The notes: generated by a model not told the origin, from the sequence alone. A stretch of DNA of 64,000 nt from Gammaproteobacteria bacterium (GCA_018819515.1 JAHJPX010000017.1:195921-259920), one strand, 5' to 3'. Shown: positions 27,773 through 36,866, counted from the first letter of the stretch. Made by a program: numbers and translations.

Positions 27773-28479
27773 GCGACTCCGCCGGCGCGCCGCTGATTTC
27801 CCTGCGCCAGGTCGTCAAGACCTACGGCACGGGCACGGCCGAATTCCAGGCGCTGAGCGGCGTCGACCTCGATATCCGCGAAGGCGAATTCGTCGCCATC
27901 ATGGGGCCGAGCGGATCGGGCAAGTCCACGGCGCTCAACATCCTCGGCTGCCTCGACGCGCCGACCAGCGGCGCCTACTATTTCCGCGACATCCGCGTCG
28001 ACGAACTGACGCGCAACCAGCGCGCGTTGCTGCGGCGGCAGTTTCTCGGCTTCGTCTTCCAGGGCTTCAACCTGCTGGCGCGGACGTCGGCGCAGGAGAA
28101 CGTCGAACTGCCGCTGCTCTATCGCGGCGAGGATACGGCGCATCGGCATGAGGCGTCGCGCCGGGCGCTGGCGCAAGTGGGACTTGACGGCTGGGAACAC
28201 CACACCCCCGGCGAACTCTCCGGCGGCCAACAGCAGCGCGTCGCCATCGCCCGCGCCATCGTCACCCAGCCGCTGGTGCTGCTCGCCGACGAACCGACCG
28301 GCAACCTCGATAGCAAGCGCGGCCACGAGATCATGGAGCTGCTGGTCGCACTCAACCGCGAATACGGCATCACCATCATCATGGTCACGCACGAGCCGGA
28401 CATGGCCGCCTACGCCAGCCGCACCGTGCGCTTCGTGGACGGCAACGTCGACAGCGACCTGCGCAAGGAGGCCGCATGA
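27769..28479 (+). CDS. MacB-type ABC transporter ATP-binding subunit
   Basis: A 236-residue ABC ATPase of the MacB/LolD class. Walker A is GPSGSGKST (about residues 47-55), the Q-loop FVFQGFNLL, the signature LSGGQQQRVAIARAI, Walker B LLADEPTGNLD, and the H-loop VTHEPD. The GTG start overlaps the adaptor stop (GTGA), and the stop overlaps the permease start (ATGA). In E. coli MacB the ATPase and permease are fused; here they are separate genes, as in many MacB-like exporters. Confidence 0.95.
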   Translation: MSDSAGAPLISLRQVVKTYGTGTAEFQALSGVDLDIREGEFVAIMGPSGSGKSTALNILGCLDAPTSGAYYFRDIRVDELTRNQRALLRRQFLGFVFQGFNLLARTSAQENVELPLLYRGEDTAHRHEASRRALAQVGLDGWEHHTPGELSGGQQQRVAIARAIVTQPLVLLADEPTGNLDSKRGHEIMELLVALNREYGITIIMVTHEPDMAAYASRTVRFVDGNVDSDLRKEAA

Positions 28480-29693
28480 GCCAGATGCTGCTGAACGCGC
28501 TGCTTCTCGCTTGGCGCGCGATCCGGCGCAACCTGATGCGCTCCTTCCTGACGGTGCTTGGCATCGTCATCGGCGTCGGCGCCGTGATCACCATGGTGAC
28601 GCTGGGCAATGGCGCCACGCGCATGGTCTCCAACCAGATATCCAGCCTGGGCAGCAACCTGCTGATCCTGCGGCCGGGCCAGCAGCTCGGGCCGGGCCGC
28701 GACAGCGCTGGCGCGCCCAACTTCAAGCTCGCCGATGTCGAGGCCATCCAGAACCAGGTGCCGGCACTGAAGGCGGTGGCGCCGGTGGTTGGCAGCCGCG
28801 TCACCTTGGTGGCCGGCAACCAGAACTGGTCGTCGCAGGTCAGCGGCACCACCAACGATTACTTTGTGGCCGGCAACTGGACGATCGCCTCCGGTCGCAA
28901 CTTCGAGCCCGATGAGGAGCGGGTCGGCAAAGCGGTATGCGTCATCGGCGCGACCGTGAAGACGCAGCTCTTTCCGCGCGAGTCACCCTTGGGTGCCGAA
29001 CTGCGCGTGAAGAACTTCTCCTGCGAGGTGATCGGCCTGCTCGCCGCCAAGGGCCAGGGCGCCATGGGCCAGGACCAGGACGACGTGGTACTGATGCCCG
29101 TGCTCACCGCGCAGCGGCGGCTCACCGGCAACCAGGATGTGTCGACGCTGATGCTGTCGCTGCGCGACGGCGTGACGGCCGAGCCGGTGATGGAACAGAT
29201 CCGCCGCCTGATGCGCGAGCGGCGCAAGCTGTCGGACAACGAGGACGACAACTTCAACGTCATGGACACCAAGCAGATCGCCCAGACGCTCTCCGGCACC
29301 ATCCGCACGATGACCGGCCTGCTCGGCGCCGTCGCGGCGGTGAGCCTGCTGGTCGGCGGCATCGGCATCATGAACATCATGCTGGTGTCGGTGACCGAGC
29401 GCACGCGCGAGATTGGCATCCGCCTCGCCATCGGCGCGCTGGAACACGAGGTGCTGTTGCAATTCCTGATCGAAGCGGTGGTGCTGTCGGCACTCGGTGG
29501 GCTGATCGGCATCGCCCTGGCCTTCGTCACCTGCCTGGGCCTGACCGCGCTGATGAACATGCCCTTCCTGTTCAATCCGGGCATCAACCTGCTGGCCTTC
29601 GGCTTCTCGGCCCTGATCGGCGTGGTGTTCGGCTACATGCCGGCGCGGCGCGCGGCCAGCCTGGATCCGATCGTCGCATTGCGCTACGAGTAG
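28476..29693 (+). CDS. MacB-type ABC transporter permease (FtsX family)
   Basis: A 405-residue permease. The first transmembrane helix is RSFLTVLGIVIGVGAVITMVTLG. A large periplasmic MacB-PCD domain (about residues 45-270) follows, then three C-terminal helices including LLGAVAAVSLLVGGIGIMNIMLVSV and the FtsX signature TERTREIGIRLAIGA. It ends with the conserved YMPARRAASLDPIVALRYE. It couples ATP hydrolysis by the preceding subunit to mechanical export through the TolC-like channel. Last gene of the operon. Confidence 0.95.
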   Translation: MSQMLLNALLLAWRAIRRNLMRSFLTVLGIVIGVGAVITMVTLGNGATRMVSNQISSLGSNLLILRPGQQLGPGRDSAGAPNFKLADVEAIQNQVPALKAVAPVVGSRVTLVAGNQNWSSQVSGTTNDYFVAGNWTIASGRNFEPDEERVGKAVCVIGATVKTQLFPRESPLGAELRVKNFSCEVIGLLAAKGQGAMGQDQDDVVLMPVLTAQRRLTGNQDVSTLMLSLRDGVTAEPVMEQIRRLMRERRKLSDNEDDNFNVMDTKQIAQTLSGTIRTMTGLLGAVAAVSLLVGGIGIMNIMLVSVTERTREIGIRLAIGALEHEVLLQFLIEAVVLSALGGLIGIALAFVTCLGLTALMNMPFLFNPGINLLAFGFSALIGVVFGYMPARRAASLDPIVALRYE

Positions 29694-29781
29694 TCCGCGC
29701 AAGCGCTGCGAAAAGTGTGGGGTATTGTCCCATCTCTCGCGTTACTGGGGACCGGCACTGCGTGGCGTCCAGCGCGCTTTG

Positions 29782-29806
29782 GAAAAGTCAGCCGTGGCGG
29801 CACGCC
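29782..29806 (+). repeat. Dispersed 25-bp element, copy 6
   Basis: GAAAAGTCAGCC then GTGGCGGCACGCC, an exact consensus match. It lies 12 bp past the methyltransferase stop (29819), in the gap between the convergent efflux and methyltransferase genes. Confidence 0.9.
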
Positions 29807-29818
29807 GCCTTGGGTGGA

Positions 29819-30958
29819 CTACCGCGCGGCGAGCCGCCAGAGCGAGGTGACTTCGGCGGCGCGGGCGGCGTGCAGCGGGTCGCTGGTGTCGCCGGCCTTC
29901 GGATGTTCGGGGGGGATGTCGAGCCGGTCGAGCACCGTAAGTCCGGCGGCGGCGATCATGGCCAGCAGTTCGGGACGGGTGCGCAGACCTAGGTGTTCGG
30001 CGAGATCGGAGAGGATGAGCCAGCCTTCGCCGTTTGCTACGAGATGGTCGGCGAGGCCGTTCAGGAAGCCGCGCAGCATCTTGCTTTGGGGGTCGAAGAT
30101 AGCTCGTTCGATCGGGGAACTGGGGCGCGCCGGCACCCAGGGCGGATTGCACACCACCAGCGGTGCGCGGCCCGGCGGGAACAGGTCTTCTTGCACTACC
30201 TCGACTTGCGCCAGCAGGCCTAGGCGTTCAAGGTTTTCGCGGGCGCAGGCGAGGGCGCGCGGGTCGAGGTCGGTGGCGACGATGCGCTTGATGCCGCGCT
30301 TTGCCAGGATGGCCGCGATGACGCCGGTGCCGGTGCCGATGTCGAAGGCCAGCGTGTCTGCGGGCAAGGGGGCCCTCGCCACCAGCTTCAGGTATTCGCT
30401 GCGCACCGGCGCGAACACGCCGTAGTGCGGATGGATGCGTGCGTCGAGTTCGGGGATGGCGACGCCGTTCCTGCGCCACTCGTGCGCGCCGATCAGGCCG
30501 AGCAGTTCGCGCAGCGAGGCGACGAAGGGTTCGCCGGCGGGGCCGTAGGCTTCGGTGCAGGCGAGCCTTACGTCGGGCGCTCGCCGCAACGGAATGCTGT
30601 AGTCGGCGTCGAAGGGCAGCAGCAGCATGCCCAGCGTGCGGGCGCGTTGCGACTGCGCGAGACGATGTTGGTGGAAGGCGTCGGCCGTTCCTGCGGCTGG
30701 CGCGTTCTTTTTGCGTGATCGGTGCGGCTTGCGGTCTACGCGTCGCGCCATCGCCAGTAGCAACTGGCGCGCGTTCTGGAAATCGCCGCGCCAGAGCATG
30801 GCGGTGCCTTCGCAGGCGTAGTGGTAGGCCGCGTCGGCGGTGATGGTGTCGTCGGCGACGACCACGCGCTTGGGCGGTGGCAGCGCGGCTTCCGAGCGCC
30901 ACACGGCGCTGCGCGTTTCGCCGGCCTCGGTCCAGGTAACGGTCGGCTGTTCAGTCAT
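29819..30958 (-). CDS. Class I SAM-dependent methyltransferase (HemK/RsmC-like)
   Basis: A 379-residue methyltransferase. An N-terminal domain of about 180 residues contains CEGTAMLWRGDFQNARQLLLAMARR. The catalytic domain has motif I FDIGTGTGVIAAIL, the acidic TDLDPRALACARENL, and the NPPW motif (VVCNPPWVPARP) typical of N-methyltransferases such as PrmC and RsmC. This makes an amino-group substrate (glutamine or nucleobase) likely. It appears monocistronic. Confidence 0.87.
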   Translation of the reverse strand: MTEQPTVTWTEAGETRSAVWRSEAALPPPKRVVVADDTITADAAYHYACEGTAMLWRGDFQNARQLLLAMARRVDRKPHRSRKKNAPAAGTADAFHQHRLAQSQRARTLGMLLLPFDADYSIPLRRAPDVRLACTEAYGPAGEPFVASLRELLGLIGAHEWRRNGVAIPELDARIHPHYGVFAPVRSEYLKLVARAPLPADTLAFDIGTGTGVIAAILAKRGIKRIVATDLDPRALACARENLERLGLLAQVEVVQEDLFPPGRAPLVVCNPPWVPARPSSPIERAIFDPQSKMLRGFLNGLADHLVANGEGWLILSDLAEHLGLRTRPELLAMIAAAGLTVLDRLDIPPEHPKAGDTSDPLHAARAAEVTSLWRLAAR

Positions 30959-31153
30959 TGCCGATGCCCGATGGGTTGCGACTGGATCGTCGGGGCGAGT
31001 TTCGCTACATCTGGGATCAATCGCATCGGGTAAGCTTCCGGTAACGCGGGGGAAGGCGCCGGCCGTCAGCCGGGTTCCCTTGCGAGACTCGCAGTGTACT
31101 GGTTGGCGGTCAGCCTTGTCGGCTACGAATACCCCATCGGAAGGAAGTTACCC

Positions 31154-31927
31154 ATGCACGTGATCAGCGAACACCGCGATGGCATCGGCTTCTTGAAGCT
31201 CAATCATCCGCAAAAGCGCAACGCCCTCTCGGCCGCTTTGGTGGAAGAACTGCTGGCCGCGATGAAGGAACTTGCGGCGGTCCCCGTGCGGGCGCTGGTC
31301 CTCGGCGCGGCCGGCGACACCGGCGTCTGGTCGGCCGGCGCCGACATCGCCGAGCTGCCGCTGGGCGAAGACCCACTGCTCTATTCCGATCCGCTCGAAC
31401 AGTTGCTGCGCGCGGTGCGCCACTTTCCCGCGCCGGTGATCGCCATGGTGCACGGCTCGGTCTGGGGCGGTGCCACCGACCTGGTGCTCTCGTGCGACAT
31501 TGTGATCGGTGACGACACCTGCTCGTTCGCCATCACGCCGGTCAATCTCGGCCTGCCCTACAATACGGCCGGTACGCTCAACTTCATGCGCCGCCTGCCG
31601 CTCAACGTGGCCAAGGAAATGATCTTCACCGCGCGGCCGATCAAGGCCGAAGAGGCCGAGCGCTGGTCGATCCTCAACCACCGTGTGGCCGAGGCCGATC
31701 TGGAGCGCTATACCGTCGAACTGGCGCGGGGCATCGCTACCAAGGCGCCGATGGCGGTGGCCGCGATCAAGGAGCAGTTCCGCATGCTGGGCGACTCCGC
31801 GCCGCTCCAGCCCGGCATCTTCGAGCGCATTCAGGAACTGCGCCACAAAGTATTCAAGAGCGCTGATTACGTCGAAGGCATCCAGGCTTTCAAGGAACGG
31901 CGGAAGCCGGTGTTTCGCGGGCGATAG
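31154..31927 (+). CDS. scpB: Methylmalonyl-CoA decarboxylase-like enoyl-CoA hydratase family protein
   Basis: A 257-residue crotonase-fold enzyme. It closely follows E. coli ScpB (YgfG): IAELPLGEDPLLYSDPLEQ, MVHGSVWGGATDLVLSCDIVI, FAITPVNLGLPYNTAG, KEMIFTARPI and YVEGIQAFKERRKPVF. The family decarboxylates methylmalonyl-CoA to propionyl-CoA. The oxyanion-hole glycines are in GSVWGGA. A GGAAGGAAG ribosome-binding site supports the ATG. The mutase and CoA transferase partners (scpA, scpC) are not in this window. Confidence 0.85.
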   Translation: MHVISEHRDGIGFLKLNHPQKRNALSAALVEELLAAMKELAAVPVRALVLGAAGDTGVWSAGADIAELPLGEDPLLYSDPLEQLLRAVRHFPAPVIAMVHGSVWGGATDLVLSCDIVIGDDTCSFAITPVNLGLPYNTAGTLNFMRRLPLNVAKEMIFTARPIKAEEAERWSILNHRVAEADLERYTVELARGIATKAPMAVAAIKEQFRMLGDSAPLQPGIFERIQELRHKVFKSADYVEGIQAFKERRKPVFRGR

Positions 31928-31947
31928 CGGGGCGGTCCGCTAAGCCG

Positions 31948-31971
31948 GAAAGTCAGTCGTGGCGGGACGCC
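31948..31971 (+). repeat. Dispersed 25-bp element, copy 7
   Basis: GAAAGTCAGTC then GTGGCGGGACGCC. It lies 20 bp after the scpB stop and 79 bp past the end of the minus-strand yjfB-like gene, whose transcript it matches in orientation. Confidence 0.82.
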
Positions 31972-32050
31972 GAGAATGAAACTGTCGTTCTCCTCCGATT
32001 ACCAGGAATCATTTCGAACCTGACCCGTTTGATTCCATTTGAGGACGCGG

Positions 32051-32245
32051 TCAGACGACGACGTCGATGTTGTTGCCGAGGTTGGGTGGATTGTTGTAGG
32101 TCACCTGCGCGACGGATTGCACGAGCAGCAGGGCACTCTGTCCCTGCACTTCGAGAGCCTGCTTCAGGACACCCATCTGTACGGCGCCAGCGATATTGGT
32201 TTGCGCCGTGATGGTGGGTGCTACGGCGATTCCGGTGACGTCCAT
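32051..32245 (-). CDS. YjfB-like putative motility protein
   Basis: A 64-residue protein of the YjfB family (MDVTGIAVAPT start, VQMGVLKQALEVQGQSALLLVQSV core, proline/asparagine tail YNNPPNLGNNIDVVV). Relatives are small proteins linked to motility gene sets, but the molecular role is unknown. It is divergent from the chemoreceptor gene across a 203-bp gap in which I see nothing else. Confidence 0.8.
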   Translation of the reverse strand: MDVTGIAVAPTITAQTNIAGAVQMGVLKQALEVQGQSALLLVQSVAQVTYNNPPNLGNNIDVVV

Positions 32246-32448
32246 GTCATGACTTTCGGCGGATTAACTGCTTCCAGCGTAGCAGATCGCTCGGGCCCGC
32301 GCTGCTTACGTATTTCTGCCGCAAATGTCCTTTTTGGATGTATGGCTATCGTGGCATACTTCGTGGCGCGAATTCCGGTCGAATATTCTTTCAGAAGAAC
32401 TGAAGCGACCGATCGGTAGATTGTTCAATCACGGCGAGGGGGCGGCGG

Positions 32449-33576
32449 ATGTTCGGTTCTGGCAAGGCGAGGGAGATAGAGCGGCTCGGCGAGGAACTGG
32501 CAGCGGTGCAGGCGCAGGAGCGGTTACAGCGCGAACGCGCCGACGCGCTTGTCGGGGAAAACGCCCGCTTGGCGGCGGAGAATGCCGACTTACTGGGGAG
32601 TGTGCGGCTGTTCGACGGCATCAGGAATCCCCTCGGCCAGTTCTGCGAGTCGGCGATGGCGCTACAGGGCAGCCTGGCGGGCATGGCGCAGTCGATGCGC
32701 GCCGAAACGGCCGAGGCCGTGCGCACGTCGGGCGAGACGGCGGAGAGCAAGCAGATCGTCCAGCGGCTGACCGAACGCATCCAGCACCTGATCGACCGCG
32801 CCCATCGCAGCGCCACGGCAATCGATGCGCTTCACGAAGGGATGGGTAGGATCAACGGTATCGTCCAGTTGATCAAGGAAGTGGCAGACCAGACCAACCT
32901 GCTGGCCTTGAATGCCGCGATCGAGGCGGCTCGTGCCGGCGAGCAGGGCCGGGGTTTCGCAGTCGTGGCCGACGAGGTGCGCAAGCTGGCCGAACGGACG
33001 ACCTCCTCGGCGACCGAGATTTCGGGGCTGGTGGCGCGCGTCCAGGGCGAGGCGGTGACGCTCAAGAAAGTGGCCGAAGTCAATCCCGACGAAATGGCCG
33101 CGATCAGCCAGGAGGGGAAAACCGCATTTGCCAACATCGACGGCCTGCTGACAGTAACCCAGCACCTGACGAAGACACTGGGCGCGACGGCGCTGCGCAG
33201 TTTTATCGAAACCGCCAAGACCGACCATCTCGTCTTCAAGCAACACATCTACCGTGTGTTCATGGGCCTGTCGGACAAGTCGGCCGAGGACTTCGCGAGC
33301 CACACGGCGTGTCGCCTCGGCAAGTGGTACTACGAGGGCGAGGGCCGCGAGTGCTTTTCCAAACTGCCCGGCTATGCGGCGGTCGAGCCGCCGCACAAGC
33401 GCGTGCATGAACACGGGCGTGCGGCTGTTGCCGCTTTCCACGCCGGTGACGTGCAGGTCGGTGTGAACAATCTAGCGCAAATGGAACAGGCGAGCATGGA
33501 AGTACTTGCCGCTCTCAACCAGATCGCCGTCAGCGGCGAAAACGACCCGTCGCTGCTCTGCATCGGCGAGCACTGA
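32449..33576 (+). CDS. Soluble methyl-accepting chemotaxis-like protein with CZB domain
   Basis: A 375-residue cytoplasmic chemoreceptor with no transmembrane helix. It has an N-terminal coiled coil (residues about 5-45) and a short signalling hairpin with TNLLALNAAIEAARAGEQGRGFAVVADEVRKLAERT. The C-terminal chemoreceptor zinc-binding (CZB) domain has the zinc-ligand pattern KTDHLVFKQHIYRV, HTACRLGKWYYEGEG and PHKRVHEHG. CZB domains sense zinc or hypochlorite-type oxidants, and some control diguanylate cyclases. No che genes are adjacent, so it must signal in trans. Confidence 0.9.
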   Translation: MFGSGKAREIERLGEELAAVQAQERLQRERADALVGENARLAAENADLLGSVRLFDGIRNPLGQFCESAMALQGSLAGMAQSMRAETAEAVRTSGETAESKQIVQRLTERIQHLIDRAHRSATAIDALHEGMGRINGIVQLIKEVADQTNLLALNAAIEAARAGEQGRGFAVVADEVRKLAERTTSSATEISGLVARVQGEAVTLKKVAEVNPDEMAAISQEGKTAFANIDGLLTVTQHLTKTLGATALRSFIETAKTDHLVFKQHIYRVFMGLSDKSAEDFASHTACRLGKWYYEGEGRECFSKLPGYAAVEPPHKRVHEHGRAAVAAFHAGDVQVGVNNLAQMEQASMEVLAALNQIAVSGENDPSLLCIGEH

Positions 33577-33596
33577 GCCCGCCGGTCGCGGGCGGC

Positions 33597-35303
33597 TCAG
33601 GCCGCCCGACGCGCGGCAATCGCCGAGATGCCCATGCGGTTAACGCCGCTCACCATGGCCTTGATCGAGGCGGTGACGATGTTGGCGTCGATGCCGACGC
33701 CGTAGCAGTCGCGTTCGCCGGCGCGCGCAAGTTCCATGAAAGCAGTCGCCCTGGCATCGCCACCGTCGTCGCTCGCGCCCATTGACCGCTCCTCGTAGCT
33801 GCGCACCTGGACGGCAACGCCTAGCCCCCGCAAGGCATGAACGGCGGCGTCAATCGGGCCGTTGCCTTCGCCGGTGAGCGGGTGCGTTGTACCGCCGACC
33901 TCGACGGTGAGGCGGATGCCCTGCGCCTTGCCGTGTTCGAACAGGTGGTGCTCTACATACTTCACCGGTTCGACGGTATCGAGGTAGGTGCGCGAAAAGA
34001 GCTGCCAGATGTCGGCGGCCGTCATCTCGCCACCGCTGGCATCGGTTTCGCGTTGCACGACGCCGGCGAATTCCACTTGCAGACGGCGCGGCATGACGAC
34101 GCCGTAGCCGGTTTCGAGAAGGTAGGCGATGCCGCCCTTGCCCGACTGGCTGTTCACGCGGATCACCGAGTCGTAGCTGCGGCCGAGGTCGGCCGGGTCG
34201 ATCGGCAAGTAGGGGATGTTCCACGGCCGGTTTTCTTGACCTGGCGCCGTTGCCTTGTGGGCGGCGAATCCCTTCTTGATGGCGTCCTGGTGGGAGCCGG
34301 AGAAGGCCGTGAAAACGAGGTCGCCCACGTAGGGATGGCGCGGGTGGATGGGCAGGCGCGTGCAATCCTCGAACTCGCGGGCGACGGCGTTGATGTCGGA
34401 GAAGTCGAGGCCGGGCGCGACGCCTTGGGTGTACATGTTGAGCGCGAGCGTGACGATATCGACGTTGCCGGTGCGCTCGCCGTTGCCGAACAGGCAGCCT
34501 TCGACGCGGTCTGCGCCGGCCATGAGGCCCATTTCGGCGGCGGCGACAGCCGTGCCGCGGTCGTTGTGCGGGTGGAGGCTGATGAGCACGCTGTCGCGGC
34601 GGGCGAGGTGGCGATGCATCCACTCGATCTGGTCGGCATAGATATTGGGTGTTGCGAGTTCGACCGTGGTCGGCAAGTTGAGGATCACCTTGTTGTCCGG
34701 CGTGGCACCCCACTCGGCGGTAACCGCGTCGCAAATTTCGAGCGCGAAATCGAGCTCGGTGCCAGTGAAGGTCTCCGGGCTGTACTGGAGCTGGATCTCC
34801 GTTTCTGGCATCTCGGTGGCGAGTTGCTTGACGAGGCGAACGCCGGCCACGGCCATTTCGATCACTTCGGCGCGACTCATATTGAAGACGACGTCGCGGA
34901 AGGGCTTCGAGGTGGCGTTGTACACGTGCACGATGGCGCGGCGGGCGCCCTTGATCGATTCCATGGTGCGGCGGATCAAGTGCTCGCGCGCCTGGGTGAG
35001 CACCTCGATGGTCACGTCGTCGGGAATGCGCCTCTCTTCGATGAGTCGGCGCACGAAGTCGAACTCGGTCTGCGAGGCGGACGGGAAAGCGACCTCGATT
35101 TCCTTGAAGCCGATGTCGCAGAGCATCTTGAACATGCGCAGCTTGCGCTCGACATCCATCGGCTCGAAAAGCGCCTGGTTGCCGTCGCGCAGGTCGGTAC
35201 TCATCCAGACCGGCGGCTTGGCGATGACGCGGTTCGGCCATTGCCGGTCGGCAAGGCCGACGGGCGGGAAGGGTGAGTACTTGGCGGCGGGCTGCTTCAA
35301 CAT
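33597..35303 (-). CDS. leuA: 2-isopropylmalate synthase
   Basis: A 568-residue LeuA of the longer type (Corynebacterium-like LeuA2). It condenses acetyl-CoA with 2-oxoisovalerate in the first step of leucine synthesis. WMSTDLRDGNQALFEPM is the metal-binding start. SLHPHNDRGTAVAAAEMGLMAGADRVEGCLFGNGERTGN contains the HxH-D metal site and the GNGER signature. The C-terminal allosteric (LeuA dimer) domain starts near residue 430. GGAG 8 nt before the ATG supports the start. It is divergent from an Lrp-type regulator, a plausible leucine-responsive arrangement. Confidence 0.95.
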   Translation of the reverse strand: MLKQPAAKYSPFPPVGLADRQWPNRVIAKPPVWMSTDLRDGNQALFEPMDVERKLRMFKMLCDIGFKEIEVAFPSASQTEFDFVRRLIEERRIPDDVTIEVLTQAREHLIRRTMESIKGARRAIVHVYNATSKPFRDVVFNMSRAEVIEMAVAGVRLVKQLATEMPETEIQLQYSPETFTGTELDFALEICDAVTAEWGATPDNKVILNLPTTVELATPNIYADQIEWMHRHLARRDSVLISLHPHNDRGTAVAAAEMGLMAGADRVEGCLFGNGERTGNVDIVTLALNMYTQGVAPGLDFSDINAVAREFEDCTRLPIHPRHPYVGDLVFTAFSGSHQDAIKKGFAAHKATAPGQENRPWNIPYLPIDPADLGRSYDSVIRVNSQSGKGGIAYLLETGYGVVMPRRLQVEFAGVVQRETDASGGEMTAADIWQLFSRTYLDTVEPVKYVEHHLFEHGKAQGIRLTVEVGGTTHPLTGEGNGPIDAAVHALRGLGVAVQVRSYEERSMGASDDGGDARATAFMELARAGERDCYGVGIDANIVTASIKAMVSGVNRMGISAIAARRAA

Positions 35304-35425
35304 GATGGGACTCCTTCATTCACATGGCGCCATATTATTGGTCGTCGCGCGAAATGTGCTTGCGTTTTGTGGCTCTGAGGTGGGATGATATGGCAGGAAG
35401 TTGCGCAAGATAACGTAAATTGAGC

Positions 35426-35908
35426 ATGACTATGGTAATAGACCGCTACGACCGCCAGATTCTCGCCGTATTGCAGGAGGACGGTCGGATCAGCAACCAG
35501 GACTTGGCCGACCGCATCGGCCTGTCTCCTTCGCCTTGCCTGCGCCGCGTGCGGGCGCTCGAGGAGGCCGGCTTCCTGATCGGCTACCGCGCGCTGGTTG
35601 ACCCGAAGGCGCTCGGATTGTCGCTGATGGCGCTGATCCACATCTCGATGGATCAACACACGCCGGAGCGTTTCGAGACGTTCGAGTCGGCGGTGCGCGA
35701 GATTCCGGAGGTGCTCGAATGTTTGCTGATCACCGGCCAGGACGCTGACTACCAGCTCAAGGTGGTGGTGAAGGACATGGACGCCTATCAGGAGTTGCTG
35801 TTGAACCGTATCACCCGGATCAAGGGCGTGACGGGAGTACATTCCAGTTTTGTGCTGCGCCGCGTTGTGGACAAGACAGCGCTGCCCGTTGGGGAGAGCA
35901 AGCAATGA
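35426..35908 (+). CDS. Lrp/AsnC-family transcriptional regulator
   Basis: A 160-residue Lrp/AsnC regulator. The helix-turn-helix is at about residues 8-55 (DRYDRQILAVLQEDGRISNQDLADRIGLSPSPCLRRVRALEEAG), and the RAM ligand-binding domain has ECLLITGQDADYQLKVVVKDMDAYQ. It is divergent from leuA with a 122-bp AT-richer gap that could hold its operators, so control of leuA is likely but inferred. Its stop overlaps the start of the lipoprotein gene by 4 bp. Confidence 0.92.
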   Translation: MTMVIDRYDRQILAVLQEDGRISNQDLADRIGLSPSPCLRRVRALEEAGFLIGYRALVDPKALGLSLMALIHISMDQHTPERFETFESAVREIPEVLECLLITGQDADYQLKVVVKDMDAYQELLLNRITRIKGVTGVHSSFVLRRVVDKTALPVGESKQ

Positions 35909-36801
35909 GATTGACAAGATTTACGCCAATATTTGTGCTACTTGTATTGTCGGCCTGCCAGTCGCTGCCGCCGCCACAGCCGCCGCCACAGCCGCCATCC
36001 GTGTCATGTCCGGATGAGGCCGCCGTCATGGCGTATCTGGACGACTTTCAGGGCAAGCGGTTGAGCAAGGGCTTCGGCAAGGACCTGACCATTGCCGGCG
36101 CGGAATGTGCGCGCGGCAAACTGATCGAAGCGCTGCCCACCGTGCTGGGCAAGCGCGTTGGCTACAAGGCGGTATTCACCAATCCGGAGTCGCAAAAGCG
36201 CTTCGGTGTTGACGGCCCGGCCTGGGGCGCGATGTTTGGCGGCATGATGCTGCGCAACTCGACGCAGGTTCCGGCGGACTTCGGCGCCAAGCCGCGCTAC
36301 GAGCCGGATTTCATCGTCGTGGTAAAGGATGCCGGCCTCGCCGATGCGCAGACGCCGCTCGAGGCGATGGCCCACATCAGCGAACTGGTGCCCTTCATCG
36401 AACTGCCCGACATCATGCTCGACGGCAAGCCGACCGGCGCGGAACTGATCGCCATCAACGCCGCCTTTCGCGGCGGCGTGCTGGGGCCGAGCATTGCCGT
36501 GACGGCGGACGAGGCCCAGGCGCTTCTCGACGCCCTGGCGAGCATGGCTGTCGTCGTCGGCGAGGAGCGCGCCGGGGCGGAAGTCGGCCGTGCCAGGGGA
36601 AACGTGCTGATGGGCCAGCCGATCGAGGCGGCCATTTGGCTGGCAAAGGCGCTCAAGCGCGACGGTATCGAACTGCAGCCGGGCGATCTGTTGAGTCTGG
36701 GCGGTTTCCTCGGCTCGGCGCCAGTCAAGCGCGGCACGACCATTTCGGTCAGATATCTGGGTCTGCCCGACAATCCGGTGGTGACGGTTCACTTCGATTG
36801 A
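35905..36801 (+). CDS. Lipoprotein with 2-keto-4-pentenoate hydratase (MhpD/FAH-like) fold
   Basis: A 298-residue protein with a lipobox (FVLLVLSACQS, Cys18) and a PPPQPPPQPP linker. The mature part matches the MhpD-type hydratase branch of the fumarylacetoacetate hydrolase superfamily. YEPDFIVVVKD and LVPFIELPDI give the E-x-D and E metal ligands, and the tail reads RARGNVLMGQPIEAAIWLAKAL, then LQPGDLLSLGGFLGSAPVKRG. MhpD-type enzymes are normally cytoplasmic; here the signal places it in the cell envelope. It overlaps the Lrp gene by 4 bp. Confidence 0.8.
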   Translation: MRLTRFTPIFVLLVLSACQSLPPPQPPPQPPSVSCPDEAAVMAYLDDFQGKRLSKGFGKDLTIAGAECARGKLIEALPTVLGKRVGYKAVFTNPESQKRFGVDGPAWGAMFGGMMLRNSTQVPADFGAKPRYEPDFIVVVKDAGLADAQTPLEAMAHISELVPFIELPDIMLDGKPTGAELIAINAAFRGGVLGPSIAVTADEAQALLDALASMAVVVGEERAGAEVGRARGNVLMGQPIEAAIWLAKALKRDGIELQPGDLLSLGGFLGSAPVKRGTTISVRYLGLPDNPVVTVHFD

Positions 36802-36841
36802 TTAGCGGCTCCGCGAATCGCCGTCGTTGTCACGCCGGGGT

Positions 36842-36866
36842 GGCGTACCGCCACGGCTGACTTTTC
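36842..36866 (-). repeat. Dispersed 25-bp element, copy 8
   Basis: Minus-strand exact consensus: GAAAAGTCAGCC then GTGGCGGTACGCC, extended to a GTGGCG-TAC-CGCCAC hairpin (36840-36854). It lies between convergent genes, 40 bp after one stop and 10 bp before the other. Confidence 0.9.

Noticed and set aside
26434..28479. 681-codon frame ending in the MacB ATPase
   Set aside because: Only the part from 27769 is ABC ATPase; the earlier part is out of frame with the real efflux channel and adaptor.
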